Shown here piece by piece: positions 36,853 to 45,615 of a DNA stretch of 64,000 nucleotides. Position numbers and translations under genes: made by a program. A model generated the notes under the pieces. It was not told the origin of the DNA. It ran no database searches and saw only the letters and a list, made by a program, of their open reading frames with translations. The DNA lies in contig NZ_SJSB01000004.1 in the NCBI RefSeq assembly GCF_004352835.1, positions 1-64,000 of the forward strand. Direction: 5' to 3'. Positions within the stretch are counted from its first letter, which is position 1; each line of letters opens with the position of its first letter. This DNA is from Marinomonas flavescens (lineage in GTDB: Bacteria; Pseudomonadota; Gammaproteobacteria; Pseudomonadales; Marinomonadaceae).

Positions 36853-38166
36853 ATGGCGATTTATTTAAAAACAGGTAAAGAAGAAAGTGTTGTTGCTGAA
36901 ATGAATGCTCAAGTGAGAGCCATTGTTGAGTCAGCTATTCTTGATGTTGAAGCTCGTGGCGATCTAGCAATTCGAGAAATGTCGAATAAGTTCGATAATT
37001 GGGATCGCGAAAGCTATCAATTAACACCACAAGAAATCCAAGCATGTCTAGATAGCCTAAGTGATCAAGAGCTGAAAGACATCGAATTTGCTCAAGCACA
37101 AGTTCGTCGTTTTGCAGAACATCAAAAAGCGTCCCTTCGTGATATCGAAGTGGAGACCTTACCTGGTGTTATTTTAGGTCATAAAAATATCCCAGTTAAC
37201 TCGGTTGGTTGTTATGTTCCGGGTGGTAAATACCCAATGGTTGCCTCTGCGCACATGTCTGTTCTGACGGCAAACGTTGCTGGTGTTAAGCGTATCGTTT
37301 CTTGTGCTCCGCCATATAAAGGCAAGCCATCTGCTGCGATTGTTGCTGCACAGCATCTTGCTGGCGCTAATGAAATTTATGCTTTAGGCGGTATTCAAGC
37401 CGTTGCTGCGATGGCCATTGGTACCCAAACGATTAAGCCTGTTGATATGCTGGTAGGTCCGGGCAATGCCTTTGTTGCTGAAGCTAAACGTCAGTTGTTT
37501 GGGCGTGTTGGTATTGATTTATTTGCTGGCCCGACAGAAACCTTGATCATAGCTGATGAAACTGTAGACGGTGAGTTATGCGCGGTTGATTTGCTAGGAC
37601 AAGCGGAGCATGGCATTAACTCTCCCGCTATTTTACTAACCAATTCAGAGCAGTTGGCGAAAGACACGATGGCTGAAGTTGAACGTCAACTTAAGGTACT
37701 GCCTACCGCTGATGCGGCGCGTCAAAGCTGGGAAGAATACGGACAAGTTATTGTGGCTGAGAGCTATGATGAAATGTTGACCATTGCTGATGATCTTGCC
37801 TCTGAGCACGTACAAATCATGACGGATCGCGACGATTGGTTTAAAGATAATTTAACTAATTACGGCGCTTTATTCTTAGGCCCACGCACTAACGTTGCTT
37901 TTGGTGATAAATGTATTGGTACTAACCACACACTACCGACTAAAAAAGCGGCTCGTTTCACCGGTGGTTTATGGGTAGGTAAATTCATCAAAACCTGTAC
38001 TTATCAAAAAGTACTAACAGATGAAGCGTCTGCTTTTGTTGGCGAACATTGTTCTCGCCTTTGTGCTTTAGAAGGTTTTGCTGGACACGGTGAGCAAGCA
38101 AATATCCGTGTTCGTCGTTACGGTAATCGTATCGTAGAACCATACAGCGCTGTTCAACCTGAGTAA
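36853..38166 (+). CDS. Histidinol-dehydrogenase-family dehydrogenase, HpsN-like
   Basis: This 437-residue NAD-dependent, Zn-dependent enzyme has the HisD fold but sits in a catabolic locus, so histidine synthesis is unlikely. Zn ligand candidates are in GQAEHG, the Asp of [10 protein letters not shown] and the His of [13 protein letters not shown]. The catalytic Glu-His pair is in SEHVQIM. The [28 protein letters not shown] segment resembles HpsN, which oxidises the alcohol of 2,3-dihydroxypropane-1-sulfonate to the acid in two steps. The substrate here may be DHPS or another polyol. The ATG at 36853 follows GAGG; an ATG at 36841 lacks such a site. Confidence 0.78.
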   Translation: MAIYLKTGKEESVVAEMNAQVRAIVESAILDVEARGDLAIREMSNKFDNWDRESYQLTPQEIQACLDSLSDQELKDIEFAQAQVRRFAEHQKASLRDIEVETLPGVILGHKNIPVNSVGCYVPGGKYPMVASAHMSVLTANVAGVKRIVSCAPPYKGKPSAAIVAAQHLAGANEIYALGGIQAVAAMAIGTQTIKPVDMLVGPGNAFVAEAKRQLFGRVGIDLFAGPTETLIIADETVDGELCAVDLLGQAEHGINSPAILLTNSEQLAKDTMAEVERQLKVLPTADAARQSWEEYGQVIVAESYDEMLTIADDLASEHVQIMTDRDDWFKDNLTNYGALFLGPRTNVAFGDKCIGTNHTLPTKKAARFTGGLWVGKFIKTCTYQKVLTDEASAFVGEHCSRLCALEGFAGHGEQANIRVRRYGNRIVEPYSAVQPE

Positions 38167-38936
38167 TGATAATGAATTTACCTAAAACACCGTCTTTTAA
38201 TCTCCAAGGCAAGCGTGCCTTGGTAACCGGTGCGGGTAGAGGAATAGGCCTAGCATCAGCTGTCGCGTTAGCGGAAGCTGGTGCTAGTGTCACCCTTACT
38301 GCTCGTAGTCAACACGAAATAGAAAGCGCCGCTTTGGCTATTAGAGAGAAGGGCTGGCTGGCAGAATCTAAAACTCTTGATGTGACGGATCTTAAGGCCG
38401 TTGAAGCGTTTATTCAGCAATCTGAGCCTTTTGATATTTTGGTCTCAAGTGCTGGTGGGGCTCGACATAAGTCGGCTTTGGATGTGACAGAAGAAGATTT
38501 TGATTTCACGTTGTCTTTGAATACAAAATCTGCATTTTTTGTTGCTCAGAGCGTCGCGAAAAAGCTGATAGAGCATAATTTACCCGGTAGTTTAATTACC
38601 ATATCCAGTCAAATGGGACATGTTGGTGGCCCAGATAGAGCAACTTATTGCGCAAGTAAACATGCCATAGAGGGCTTTACGAAATCGATGTCTAGGGAGC
38701 TCGGTGCTCATAACATTCGCATCAATACTTTGTGTCCTACTTTTATCAAAACACCATTAACCGAGCCTTCTTTAAAAGATCCAAGCTTTAAAGCCTATGT
38801 CGAAAATATGATCGCTTTACAGCGTGTGGGTGAGATTGAAGACATTATGGGGCCTATTGTTTTCTTGGCTTCTGATGCCAGTGCTCTGATGACAGGCAGC
38901 GCTTTAATGATTGATGGTGGTTGGACTGCGTATTAA
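38166..38936 (+). CDS. SDR-family dehydrogenase
   Basis: The 256-residue protein is a classical short-chain dehydrogenase/reductase. It has the NAD(P)-binding TGAGRGIGLASA motif near residue 20 and the active-site Ser in SSQMGHVGGPDRA. YCASKHAIEG supplies Tyr and Lys, and the FIKTPLTEP loop and a C-terminal MIDGGW end follow. The start overlaps the stop of the preceding dehydrogenase (TAATG), so translation is coupled. It probably oxidises a secondary alcohol in the pathway fed by the TRAP importer. Specificity is not readable. Confidence 0.9.
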   Translation: MIMNLPKTPSFNLQGKRALVTGAGRGIGLASAVALAEAGASVTLTARSQHEIESAALAIREKGWLAESKTLDVTDLKAVEAFIQQSEPFDILVSSAGGARHKSALDVTEEDFDFTLSLNTKSAFFVAQSVAKKLIEHNLPGSLITISSQMGHVGGPDRATYCASKHAIEGFTKSMSRELGAHNIRINTLCPTFIKTPLTEPSLKDPSFKAYVENMIALQRVGEIEDIMGPIVFLASDASALMTGSALMIDGGWTAY

Positions 38937-38948
38937 CTTATATTTAGG

Positions 38949-39926
38949 GTGAGTAAATTGACAAAACAAACATTAGAAAAACGTATCGTTCGATATGGCG
39001 AGTTAGTGCCTTGTAAAACCGCCTTCATTGATACTCATACTCCTGGGTCTGATCAAAAAGAAAATTTCACCATCATTGGGGCTGGAGTGTCTGAGAGTCC
39101 TGATCAACACGTCCATATTCGTGAAACGCCTGGGTTTAATATCGGTGCGGCGGGTCAACCTCCTAAATGTACGAACTCTTTGCATACCCATCGCACTGCA
39201 GAAGTTTTCTTTGTTCAGAAAGGAACATGGCGTTTCTTTTGGGGAATAGACGGAAAAGATGGTGAGTTTGTTGCTAAAGAAGGTGACTTATTTAATATTC
39301 CCACCGGTATTTTTCGTGGCTTTGAAAATATTGGTGAAGAGTACGGCATGATCATGGCGGTGCTAGGTGGTAATAATGCAGGCGGTGGGGTTATTTGGGC
39401 GCCTCATGTGATTCAAACGGCAAAAGAGCATGGTTTGATTTTGGCTGAAACCGGCCGTCTTTATGACACCAAGAAAGGAGAGTCTCTGCCTGATGGCGTC
39501 AATCCAATGCCACTTTTGACGGCTGAAGAACTTGCCGCTTTTCCTGTTGTAAATGAAAGAGATGTGATTCCACATTACGTTGCCCGTTACCTAGATATAA
39601 AAGCCATGGGCAATAAAGAAACCGTTCAAGTGCTTGGCGAACACGGAATTCTTAAGGATCGCCCTGGCTTTGAAATTGATTTTCTTCAAGAAGGACAAAA
39701 AGGCTTAGGCGAGAGCTATCGCAGTGATCAGCACGAGGTGTTCATGGTGCATGATGGCTATTGGAAAATTCAGGTTGATGGTGAGTCTGCTATTTTAGCG
39801 CCGGGCGATACCTGTGCAGTGCCACCAAACGCAGAGCGTAGTATTCAGCCTAATGTCAGTGGCACCACTGGGTTGTTCTTAATACGTAGCACGAATGATG
39901 AAGCAGGCTACACTCAAGGTGCCTAA
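38949..39926 (+). CDS. Bicupin-domain protein
   Basis: The 325-residue protein has two cupin domains. The first (about residues 40-130) has CTNSLHTHRTAEVFFVQKGTWRFFWG and the closing EGDLFNIPTGIFRGFEN. The second (about 225-315) has SYRSDQHEVFMVHDGYWKIQVDGE and PGDTCAVPPNAERSIQ. The first retains His residues able to bind a metal. The second looks weaker. It may be an isomerase, lyase or dioxygenase on the pathway. The start may be GTG at 38949 or TTG at 38958, the latter with AGGGTGA at better spacing. Confidence 0.75.
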   Translation: MSKLTKQTLEKRIVRYGELVPCKTAFIDTHTPGSDQKENFTIIGAGVSESPDQHVHIRETPGFNIGAAGQPPKCTNSLHTHRTAEVFFVQKGTWRFFWGIDGKDGEFVAKEGDLFNIPTGIFRGFENIGEEYGMIMAVLGGNNAGGGVIWAPHVIQTAKEHGLILAETGRLYDTKKGESLPDGVNPMPLLTAEELAAFPVVNERDVIPHYVARYLDIKAMGNKETVQVLGEHGILKDRPGFEIDFLQEGQKGLGESYRSDQHEVFMVHDGYWKIQVDGESAILAPGDTCAVPPNAERSIQPNVSGTTGLFLIRSTNDEAGYTQGA

Positions 39927-40632
39927 TTCTACGCTCCCTTTAGTGTTGATCCCTGGCATGATGTGTGACCATCGATTATACACGCATCAAGTTGCTGCAT
40001 TGAGGGAGAGCAGAGAGGTTCTTGTTGCACATGTGGACCAAGGGTGTTCCATGGAAGCCATAGCAAAATCGGTTTTCTCACAGATACCTTGGTCACGGTT
40101 TGCACTGGGCGGGCTTTCTATGGGCGGTATTATTGCGATGGAAATGGCGCGCCAGAAACCAGAATTGATTGCAGGTCTTGCGTTAATGGATACCAACCCA
40201 TGGGCTGAGATTCCTGAAGTAAAAGCATTGAGAACGCCACAGCTTGAGCTGGCAGAGCAAGGCAAGTTTCTTGATGTGATCGAACAGCAAATGGCACCAA
40301 AATATGGCGGATCTGCCGCTGAGCAAGAGGGGCAGCTAGGGCTTGTTTTGGCCATGGCAAGATCGCTTGGGAAAGAGGTGTTTATTAATCAATCAATCGC
40401 TCTGCGAGATAGGCCAGACCAAACAGAAACCCTGAAAAAGTTTACCGGGCCCAGCATTGCATTATGCGGTGAGCATGATCAGCTTTGCCCATTGGATCGT
40501 CATCAGGCAATTTGTCATCTTATGCCAAATTGTCAGCTCCATGTTATCCCTAATTCGGGTCATTTAATTACCTTACAGATGCCATTGGCAACGAATACAC
40601 ACCTTGCTCATTGGTTGGAGACACTTTTATGA
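39895..40632 (+). CDS. Alpha/beta hydrolase
   Basis: The 245-residue protein has the alpha/beta-hydrolase fold. The N-terminal oxyanion-side motif is LVLIPGMMCDHRLY, and the nucleophile elbow GGLSMGGI carries the Ser near residue 82. CGEHDQLCPLDRH supplies the acidic residue, and NSGHLITLQMP carries the His. It resembles enol-lactone hydrolases and other small-ester hydrolases. The start overlaps the end of the cupin gene by 32 bases. In context it may open a lactone or hydrolyse an ester made by the SnoaL-type proteins, which is inference. Confidence 0.82.
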   Translation: MMKQATLKVPNSTLPLVLIPGMMCDHRLYTHQVAALRESREVLVAHVDQGCSMEAIAKSVFSQIPWSRFALGGLSMGGIIAMEMARQKPELIAGLALMDTNPWAEIPEVKALRTPQLELAEQGKFLDVIEQQMAPKYGGSAAEQEGQLGLVLAMARSLGKEVFINQSIALRDRPDQTETLKKFTGPSIALCGEHDQLCPLDRHQAICHLMPNCQLHVIPNSGHLITLQMPLATNTHLAHWLETLL

Positions 40633-41333
40633 TATTTGATAAAGCGTATTTTGATGCATTGCGTTCTGTTGATACACCGACCATAGCAAACGCTATAGAG
40701 GTGGTATTAGGAAAACGCCAAGGCGATGGTTTTACCCGTAAAACAGTGCTCGCTGCTGACCCTACATTGCCTCCTATTTGTGGCTATGCTCGAACGTCTA
40801 AAATTAAAGCAGCAGCGCCAACAACAGAAGATTCGGACGTTATCGCAACGCGAAGAATGGCTTATTATAAGTACATGGCCGATTCACCTGAGCATAGTAT
40901 TGCTGTGCTAGAAGATTTAGATTACCCAGATTGCGTTGGTGCTTACTGGGGAGAGATAAATACTTCGGTTCACAAAGGCTTTGGTCTAGGTGGAACATTA
41001 ACGAACGGTGTGATGCGAGATTTGGACGCATTGGCGCCAGGGTATCAGGTGATAGCCGGTTCTATCGGGCCGTCACATGCGTATGTTCGTGTGAAAGAAA
41101 TTGATACGGCGGTTACGTTATTTGATTTAACCATTCAGCCTGGAGATATGGTTCACGCCGACAAGCATGGCGCTGTTGTCATTCCTAAAGACGCGCAAGC
41201 GGGTATGCTAGATGCAATTAAAAAGATGATTGATCGAGAAAAAATCGTTCTCGATGCAGCCAGTAAAGAAGGGTTTAACTTTGAGTTATTCCAACAAGCT
41301 TGGGCTGAATTCGAAGCACAAAGAGAAAAGTAG
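40629..41333 (+). CDS. RraA-family protein (aldolase/decarboxylase-like)
   Basis: The 234-residue protein belongs to the RraA/HMG aldolase family. Members act as class II pyruvate aldolases (4-hydroxy-4-methyl-2-oxoglutarate/oxaloacetate) or bind RNase E. The ligand-binding stretch WGEINTSVHKGFGLGGTLTNGVMRDLDALAPGYQV contains the Gly-rich loop and the Arg/Asp pair (MRD) used for metal and substrate in the aldolases. In this catabolic context an aldolase or decarboxylase is more likely than RNase control. The ATG at 40629 overlaps the hydrolase stop (ATGA) behind GGAG. Confidence 0.83.
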   Translation: MIFDKAYFDALRSVDTPTIANAIEVVLGKRQGDGFTRKTVLAADPTLPPICGYARTSKIKAAAPTTEDSDVIATRRMAYYKYMADSPEHSIAVLEDLDYPDCVGAYWGEINTSVHKGFGLGGTLTNGVMRDLDALAPGYQVIAGSIGPSHAYVRVKEIDTAVTLFDLTIQPGDMVHADKHGAVVIPKDAQAGMLDAIKKMIDREKIVLDAASKEGFNFELFQQAWAEFEAQREK

Positions 41334-41351
41334 TAGCCAGAATACATAAAA

Positions 41352-41388
41352 AAAACCCTTGCTCACTTAGCGGTGTGCAAGGGGTTTT
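41352..41388. terminator. Bidirectional terminator between RraA and the convergent dehydrogenase
   Basis: AAAACCCTTGC (41352-41362) pairs with GCAAGGGGTTTT (41377-41388), apart from one bulge, around a 14-base loop. A-runs and T-runs on both sides suit termination of both convergent transcripts. Confidence 0.75.
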
Positions 41389-41420
41389 ATGGTTAAGACG
41401 TGTGCTGTTCTAAGCTCAAT

Positions 41421-42281
41421 CTACTTTACGACTTTATAAATAGCGACAATGTCTTCATCAGCATAGCCGGCTTTGATTGCTTGCTTGAAAGATTCATTGG
41501 CGATGGCCGCTGTGGGTAAAGGGAGGTCAAGTTTGTCGCCTAGTGCTACCGCGAGGCGCATGTCTTTTTGCATGTGTTTAAGCGGGAAGCTGGTGGTGTA
41601 GTTTTCTGCTAGAAGCATGGCTCCCTTGCCTGTAAACATGGGGTTGGTGATGGCACCAGCGGCGATTACTTCGAGAATCTGTTCGCCCTGTAACCCTGCT
41701 TTTTGACCCAGTGACATGCCTTCGCTGAAAATACTGAGCATGCCGCCCATCATCATGTTGACAACCAATTTCATGTTAGCGCCTTGGCCAATTTCGCCAA
41801 GATAAGGTGCCATTTTACCCATTACATCAAACGCGGGTAGGGCATCGTCATATAGGGATTTGTCGCCTGCGGCTAAAATGATCAAGGTGCCGTCTTCAGC
41901 GGGTTTTTTAGTGCCAGAAACTGGGGCTTCTAAAAAGCGGCCGCCAGCTTGGGCGATGGTCTGAGCAATAAGTGTTGACGTTGTGTCATCAACGGTAGAC
42001 ATGTCAATGTAACCGCGACCTTCACCAATGCCAGCCGCGACGCCGTCAGGTCCTTGGCAAATAGCCAAAGCGGCTGCAGGGTCAGAGACCATGGCAAAGG
42101 TAATATCACACTGTGCCGCGACGTCTTTTGGTGTGGTGCCTTGCTTGGCGCCTAGAGCGACTAACTCGGTTGTTTTCTCAGGGTTACGGTTCCAAACTGT
42201 TACATCAAAACCAGCTTTGACTAGATTAACCGCCATTGCTTTACCCATGATACCTAAGCCTAAAAATCCAAAACTTGTCAT
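41421..42281 (-). CDS. Beta-hydroxyacid dehydrogenase family protein (GarR/GLYR-like)
   Basis: The 286-residue enzyme has an N-terminal Rossmann domain (GFLGLGIMGKAMAVNL) and a helical C-terminal domain. The signature EAPVSGTKKPAEDGTL lies near residue 118 and the catalytic Lys is in GQGANMKLVVN near residue 171. It most resembles glyoxylate/succinic-semialdehyde reductases and tartronate semialdehyde reductases. It reduces a short aldehyde acid or oxidises the hydroxy acid with NAD(P). It is convergent with the catabolic operon and may complete the pathway, but a separate role is possible. Confidence 0.87.
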   Translation of the reverse strand: MTSFGFLGLGIMGKAMAVNLVKAGFDVTVWNRNPEKTTELVALGAKQGTTPKDVAAQCDITFAMVSDPAAALAICQGPDGVAAGIGEGRGYIDMSTVDDTTSTLIAQTIAQAGGRFLEAPVSGTKKPAEDGTLIILAAGDKSLYDDALPAFDVMGKMAPYLGEIGQGANMKLVVNMMMGGMLSIFSEGMSLGQKAGLQGEQILEVIAAGAITNPMFTGKGAMLLAENYTTSFPLKHMQKDMRLAVALGDKLDLPLPTAAIANESFKQAIKAGYADEDIVAIYKVVK

Positions 42282-42783
42282 AACGCTCTCTCTTAGATCT
42301 GTGTCATTTTAAATGTAGAAGTGGTTAGAAAATTAACTTGTCCGAATCCATGCCTTATTCAGTGCATGCCTTATTCAGTGCATGCCTCATTCAGTACATG
42401 TCTAGCTCAGTACACGTATAGCTCAGTAAAAGTCTAACGCAGTAAAAGTACTATATAGAACCTTTGGTGTTGAAGCAGTGTCTGTTTAGCGCTTTTTGGA
42501 AATCAAACCTTTTACTTTGCAATATCCTTAATTTTGCCATGTTGCTCTTTGTTTTTAAGCAAAATTCATCACACAAACGCCATTTATTGACTGCTTATGA
42601 TGTGTTTTAGCGGCTTTTACGCGCCCAGTGAGCCACTCAGATTTTAGCATTATGATGTGATTGCACCTTGTCTAACCGTTCCGCTTTTTTCAGTGTGCGC
42701 TACCGAACAGAGCTCCGTCTCCTTTACGCTATAAAGTAAGTATCCGCGCCTTTTGGGATTCAATTGTTTCTCGACGCGATGAA
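42282..42783. other. Intergenic region with a degenerate 16-bp tandem array
   Basis: No gene is visible in these roughly 500 bases. They hold the 5' side of the dehydrogenase gene, the tandem repeat at 42349-42444, and an AT-rich stretch from 42480 that likely includes the promoter for the SHOCT/phosphoketolase genes. I cannot place promoter boxes confidently. Confidence 0.5.
42349..42444. repeat. Six degenerate tandem copies of a 16-bp unit
   Basis: CATGCCTTATTCAGTG occurs twice exactly (42349-42364, 42365-42380). Four successively more diverged copies follow (CATGCCTCATTCAGTA, CATGTCTAGCTCAGTA, CACGTATAGCTCAGTA, AAAGTCTAACGCAGTA). The CAGT end is conserved in all. The gradient of decay suggests an old expansion. 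Confidence 0.9.
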
Positions 42784-42795
42784 GTGGAGGTTTAT

Positions 42796-43020
42796 ATGCA
42801 TAACGAATACTGGAGTGGCTGGAGTTGGCTTTTATGGGTTGCTATCTGGTTTCTGATGATTTCGAGTTTTGGTCATTGGGGTTATAGCTACCGGTCAAAT
42901 CGTCGTTATTTTTCTCAACCGCAAAAAACAGCGCTAGACATTCTCAATGAACGATACGCACGAGGTGATATCGATCAAGAAGAGTTTACTCGTATCAAAC
43001 ATGACATCAGTAGTAATTAA
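42796..43020 (+). CDS. Small SHOCT-domain membrane protein
   Basis: This protein of about 74 residues has one N-terminal membrane helix (WSWLLWVAIWFLMISSF) and a C-terminal SHOCT motif (ALDILNERYARGDIDQEEFTRIKHDI). I chose the ATG at 42796 because GGAGG at 42786 is well spaced. An in-frame GTG at 42784 lies over that site. The gene precedes phosphoketolase by 16 bases, so the two are co-transcribed. SHOCT proteins are usually uncharacterised, and a membrane scaffold or oligomer role is only a guess. Confidence 0.8.
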   Translation: MHNEYWSGWSWLLWVAIWFLMISSFGHWGYSYRSNRRYFSQPQKTALDILNERYARGDIDQEEFTRIKHDISSN

Positions 43021-43036
43021 TAGGGAGTAAAACACC

Positions 43037-45400
43037 ATGCAAACGGCAAGGCTATCATCGGATCAATTGGACTTAATGGATCGATATTGGCGCGCGAGTA
43101 ATTACTTGTCAGCAGGCCAAATTTACCTTTATGACAATCCTCTATTAACGCGGCCTTTAGTGCTTGCTGATATTAAACGCATATTGCTTGGTCATTGGGG
43201 AACCACCCCAGGGCAGAATTTTATTTATGTTCATCTTAATCGCATCATTAAACAATACGATTTAAGTATGATTTACATCTGTGGTCCCGGTCATGGTGGG
43301 CCAGCCGTAGTAGCTAATACCTACCTTGAAGGCAGTTACAGCGAGATTTACCCTAACATAAGCCAAGATACCGCTGGCCTACAAAAACTCTTTAAGCAGT
43401 TCTCTTTTCCGGGAGGTATTCCTAGCCATGCGTCCCCCGAATGCCCCGGTACGATCAACGAGGGTGGTGAGCTTGGCTATTCTTTAAGCCATGCTTTTGG
43501 TGCGGTGTTTGATAATCCAGAGTTGATTGCCGCCTGTGTTATTGGCGATGGCGAGGCGGAAACTGGCCCATTAGCCACAGCATGGCATTCCAATAAATTT
43601 CTTAACCCTGTTAGTGATGGCGTTGTGTTGCCGATTTTACATTTAAATGGCTACAAAATTGCTAACCCGACGGTGCTCGCACGCATTGGTCATGAAGAGC
43701 TAGACCAGCTGCTGCATGGTTATGGTTGGTCGCCAATATTTGTTGAAGGTGACGATCCTACATTGATGCATCAAGCCATGGCCGCAGCCCTCGATCATGC
43801 GGTTTGTGAAATAAAAGACATCAAGCTTCAAGCCAGTCAAACAGAGGGTTTTGAACGACCTCGCTGGCCAATGATTGTTCTGAAATCACCCAAAGGGTGG
43901 ACGGGTCCTAAAAAAGTCGACGGTGTTCAAATCGAAGGCACTTTTCATGCCCATCAGGTGCCGATTACCAGCCCTTCTGCACACCCTGAACACTTGGCGT
44001 TATTAGAAGAATGGTTAAGCAGTTATCGTCCTCAAGAGTTATTTGATACTAACGGCCGCTTGTTACCAGAACTGGCTGCCTTGGCGCCAGAAGGCGATCG
44101 TCGTATGGGCGCAAATCCCCATGCTAACGGCGGGCTTTTGCTTAAAGCCTTGAAGATGCCAAACTTTAAGGATTATGCCTGTGATGTTCCTACACCGGGA
44201 GTGTCTGGCATTGGCGATACTCACGTGCTTGGGCCATTTTTGCGGGATATTATTACGTTTAATCAGGACAATTTTCGTATTTTTGGCCCTGATGAAACGG
44301 TTTCTAATGGATTGGCCGCGGTGTTTGAAACCACACAGCGTCAATGGGTGGGAGAAAACAAAGACAACGACGAATACCTTGCGCCAAGTGGCCGGGTGAT
44401 GGAAATGCTGAGTGAGCACCAGTGTCAGGGATGGCTAGAAGGGTATTTGCTGACAGGCAGACATGGTTTATTTAATTGTTACGAAGCCTTTGTGCATATT
44501 ATTGATTCAATGTTTAACCAACATGCAAAATGGCTAAAAGTGGCCGGTAAGCTACCGTGGCGACCTAAAATCGCATCGCTTAATTATTTGTTGGCTTCCC
44601 ATGTATGGCGTCAAGATCACAATGGTTTCTCACATCAAGATCCAGGGTTTATTGATCATGTCGTGAATAAAAAAGCCGAAATTGTGCGCGTGTATCTTCC
44701 ACCAGATGCTAACTGTCTGTTGTCTGTCATGGATCATTGTTTGCGTAGCAAGCATTACGTTAACGTTGTGGTCGCGGGCAAACATCCAGCGCCACAATGG
44801 CTGGATAAAGACGCCGCCGCGGAACACTGTGCTGCCGGTATTGGTGTTTGGTCATGGGCGAGTAATGATGAGCAAGGTGATTCGGCAGATGTTGTGATGG
44901 CTTGTTGTGGCGATGTGCCAACGTTGGAAACATTAGCCGCGGTTTCAATCTTGAGAGAGTATCTTCCAGAGCTGCGCATTCGTGTGGTAAATGTCGTTGA
45001 TTTAATGAAATTACAACCTAAATCCGAGCATCCACACGGCCTTAGCGAGGACGCGTTTGATGCTTTGTTTACTCAAGATAAACCGATCATTTTTGCTTTT
45101 CATGGTTATCCAACCCTGATTCACAAACTGACTTACCGACGTACCAATCATCGTAGTATTCATGTTCATGGATATAAAGAAGAGGGCACGATTACCACGC
45201 CTTTTGATATGACGGTCTTAAATGATTTGGATCGCTTTCATTTGGTTATTGATGCAATTGATCGGTTACCGCAAACCGGTAAAAAAGGTCTTGAATTGAA
45301 ACAAAGATTAACCAAGAAATTGCTCGAACACCGTGAGTACATTAATGAATTTGGTGAAGACATGCCGGAAATCCGTAACTGGCGTTGGACTCCCCGCTAA
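43037..45400 (+). CDS. xfp: Phosphoketolase
   Basis: The 787-residue thiamine-diphosphate enzyme cleaves xylulose 5-phosphate and/or fructose 6-phosphate with phosphate to acetyl phosphate and a sugar phosphate. Early landmarks are [11 protein letters not shown] and [55 protein letters not shown] and the ThDP-binding [22 protein letters not shown] follow. The C-terminal [21 protein letters not shown] is also family-typical. The length is normal for Xfp. No acetate kinase lies beside it. It starts 16 bases after the SHOCT gene behind AGGGAGT. Confidence 0.96.
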   Translation: MQTARLSSDQLDLMDRYWRASNYLSAGQIYLYDNPLLTRPLVLADIKRILLGHWGTTPGQNFIYVHLNRIIKQYDLSMIYICGPGHGGPAVVANTYLEGSYSEIYPNISQDTAGLQKLFKQFSFPGGIPSHASPECPGTINEGGELGYSLSHAFGAVFDNPELIAACVIGDGEAETGPLATAWHSNKFLNPVSDGVVLPILHLNGYKIANPTVLARIGHEELDQLLHGYGWSPIFVEGDDPTLMHQAMAAALDHAVCEIKDIKLQASQTEGFERPRWPMIVLKSPKGWTGPKKVDGVQIEGTFHAHQVPITSPSAHPEHLALLEEWLSSYRPQELFDTNGRLLPELAALAPEGDRRMGANPHANGGLLLKALKMPNFKDYACDVPTPGVSGIGDTHVLGPFLRDIITFNQDNFRIFGPDETVSNGLAAVFETTQRQWVGENKDNDEYLAPSGRVMEMLSEHQCQGWLEGYLLTGRHGLFNCYEAFVHIIDSMFNQHAKWLKVAGKLPWRPKIASLNYLLASHVWRQDHNGFSHQDPGFIDHVVNKKAEIVRVYLPPDANCLLSVMDHCLRSKHYVNVVVAGKHPAPQWLDKDAAAEHCAAGIGVWSWASNDEQGDSADVVMACCGDVPTLETLAAVSILREYLPELRIRVVNVVDLMKLQPKSEHPHGLSEDAFDALFTQDKPIIFAFHGYPTLIHKLTYRRTNHRSIHVHGYKEEGTITTPFDMTVLNDLDRFHLVIDAIDRLPQTGKKGLELKQRLTKKLLEHREYINEFGEDMPEIRNWRWTPR

Positions 45401-45420
45401 GTGACGACTTAATCGTTGAC

Positions 45421-45464
45421 GAGCCTTAGCTCTTTTACTCTTAAGGAGTGGATGTCTAAGGCTC
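45421..45464 (+). promoter_or_regulatory. Inverted repeat after phosphoketolase
   Basis: GAGCCTTAG (45421-45429) pairs with CTAAGGCTC (45456-45464) across a 26-base spacer. There is no T tract, so it is not a classical terminator. It may delimit the phosphoketolase mRNA or bind a regulator before the H+-ATPase gene. Confidence 0.45.
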
Positions 45465-45615
45465 GGTTCTCTAAATACCAGCGTCACTCTGAGTTAACCG
45501 ATAGCGCCATATAATAAAAAAGGGTGCAGCCAATGGTGGGCTTACTCTAAGCCTGATTTTTAACAAAATCGCCTGCATAAATTCGATCTGCAGAGCAGTA
45601 TAGGAAACAGCCATT

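Noticed and set aside
36853-38166. Biosynthetic histidinol dehydrogenase (hisD)
   Set aside because: It is in a TRAP/SDR catabolic operon with no other his genes, and its substrate-side segment is HpsN-like.
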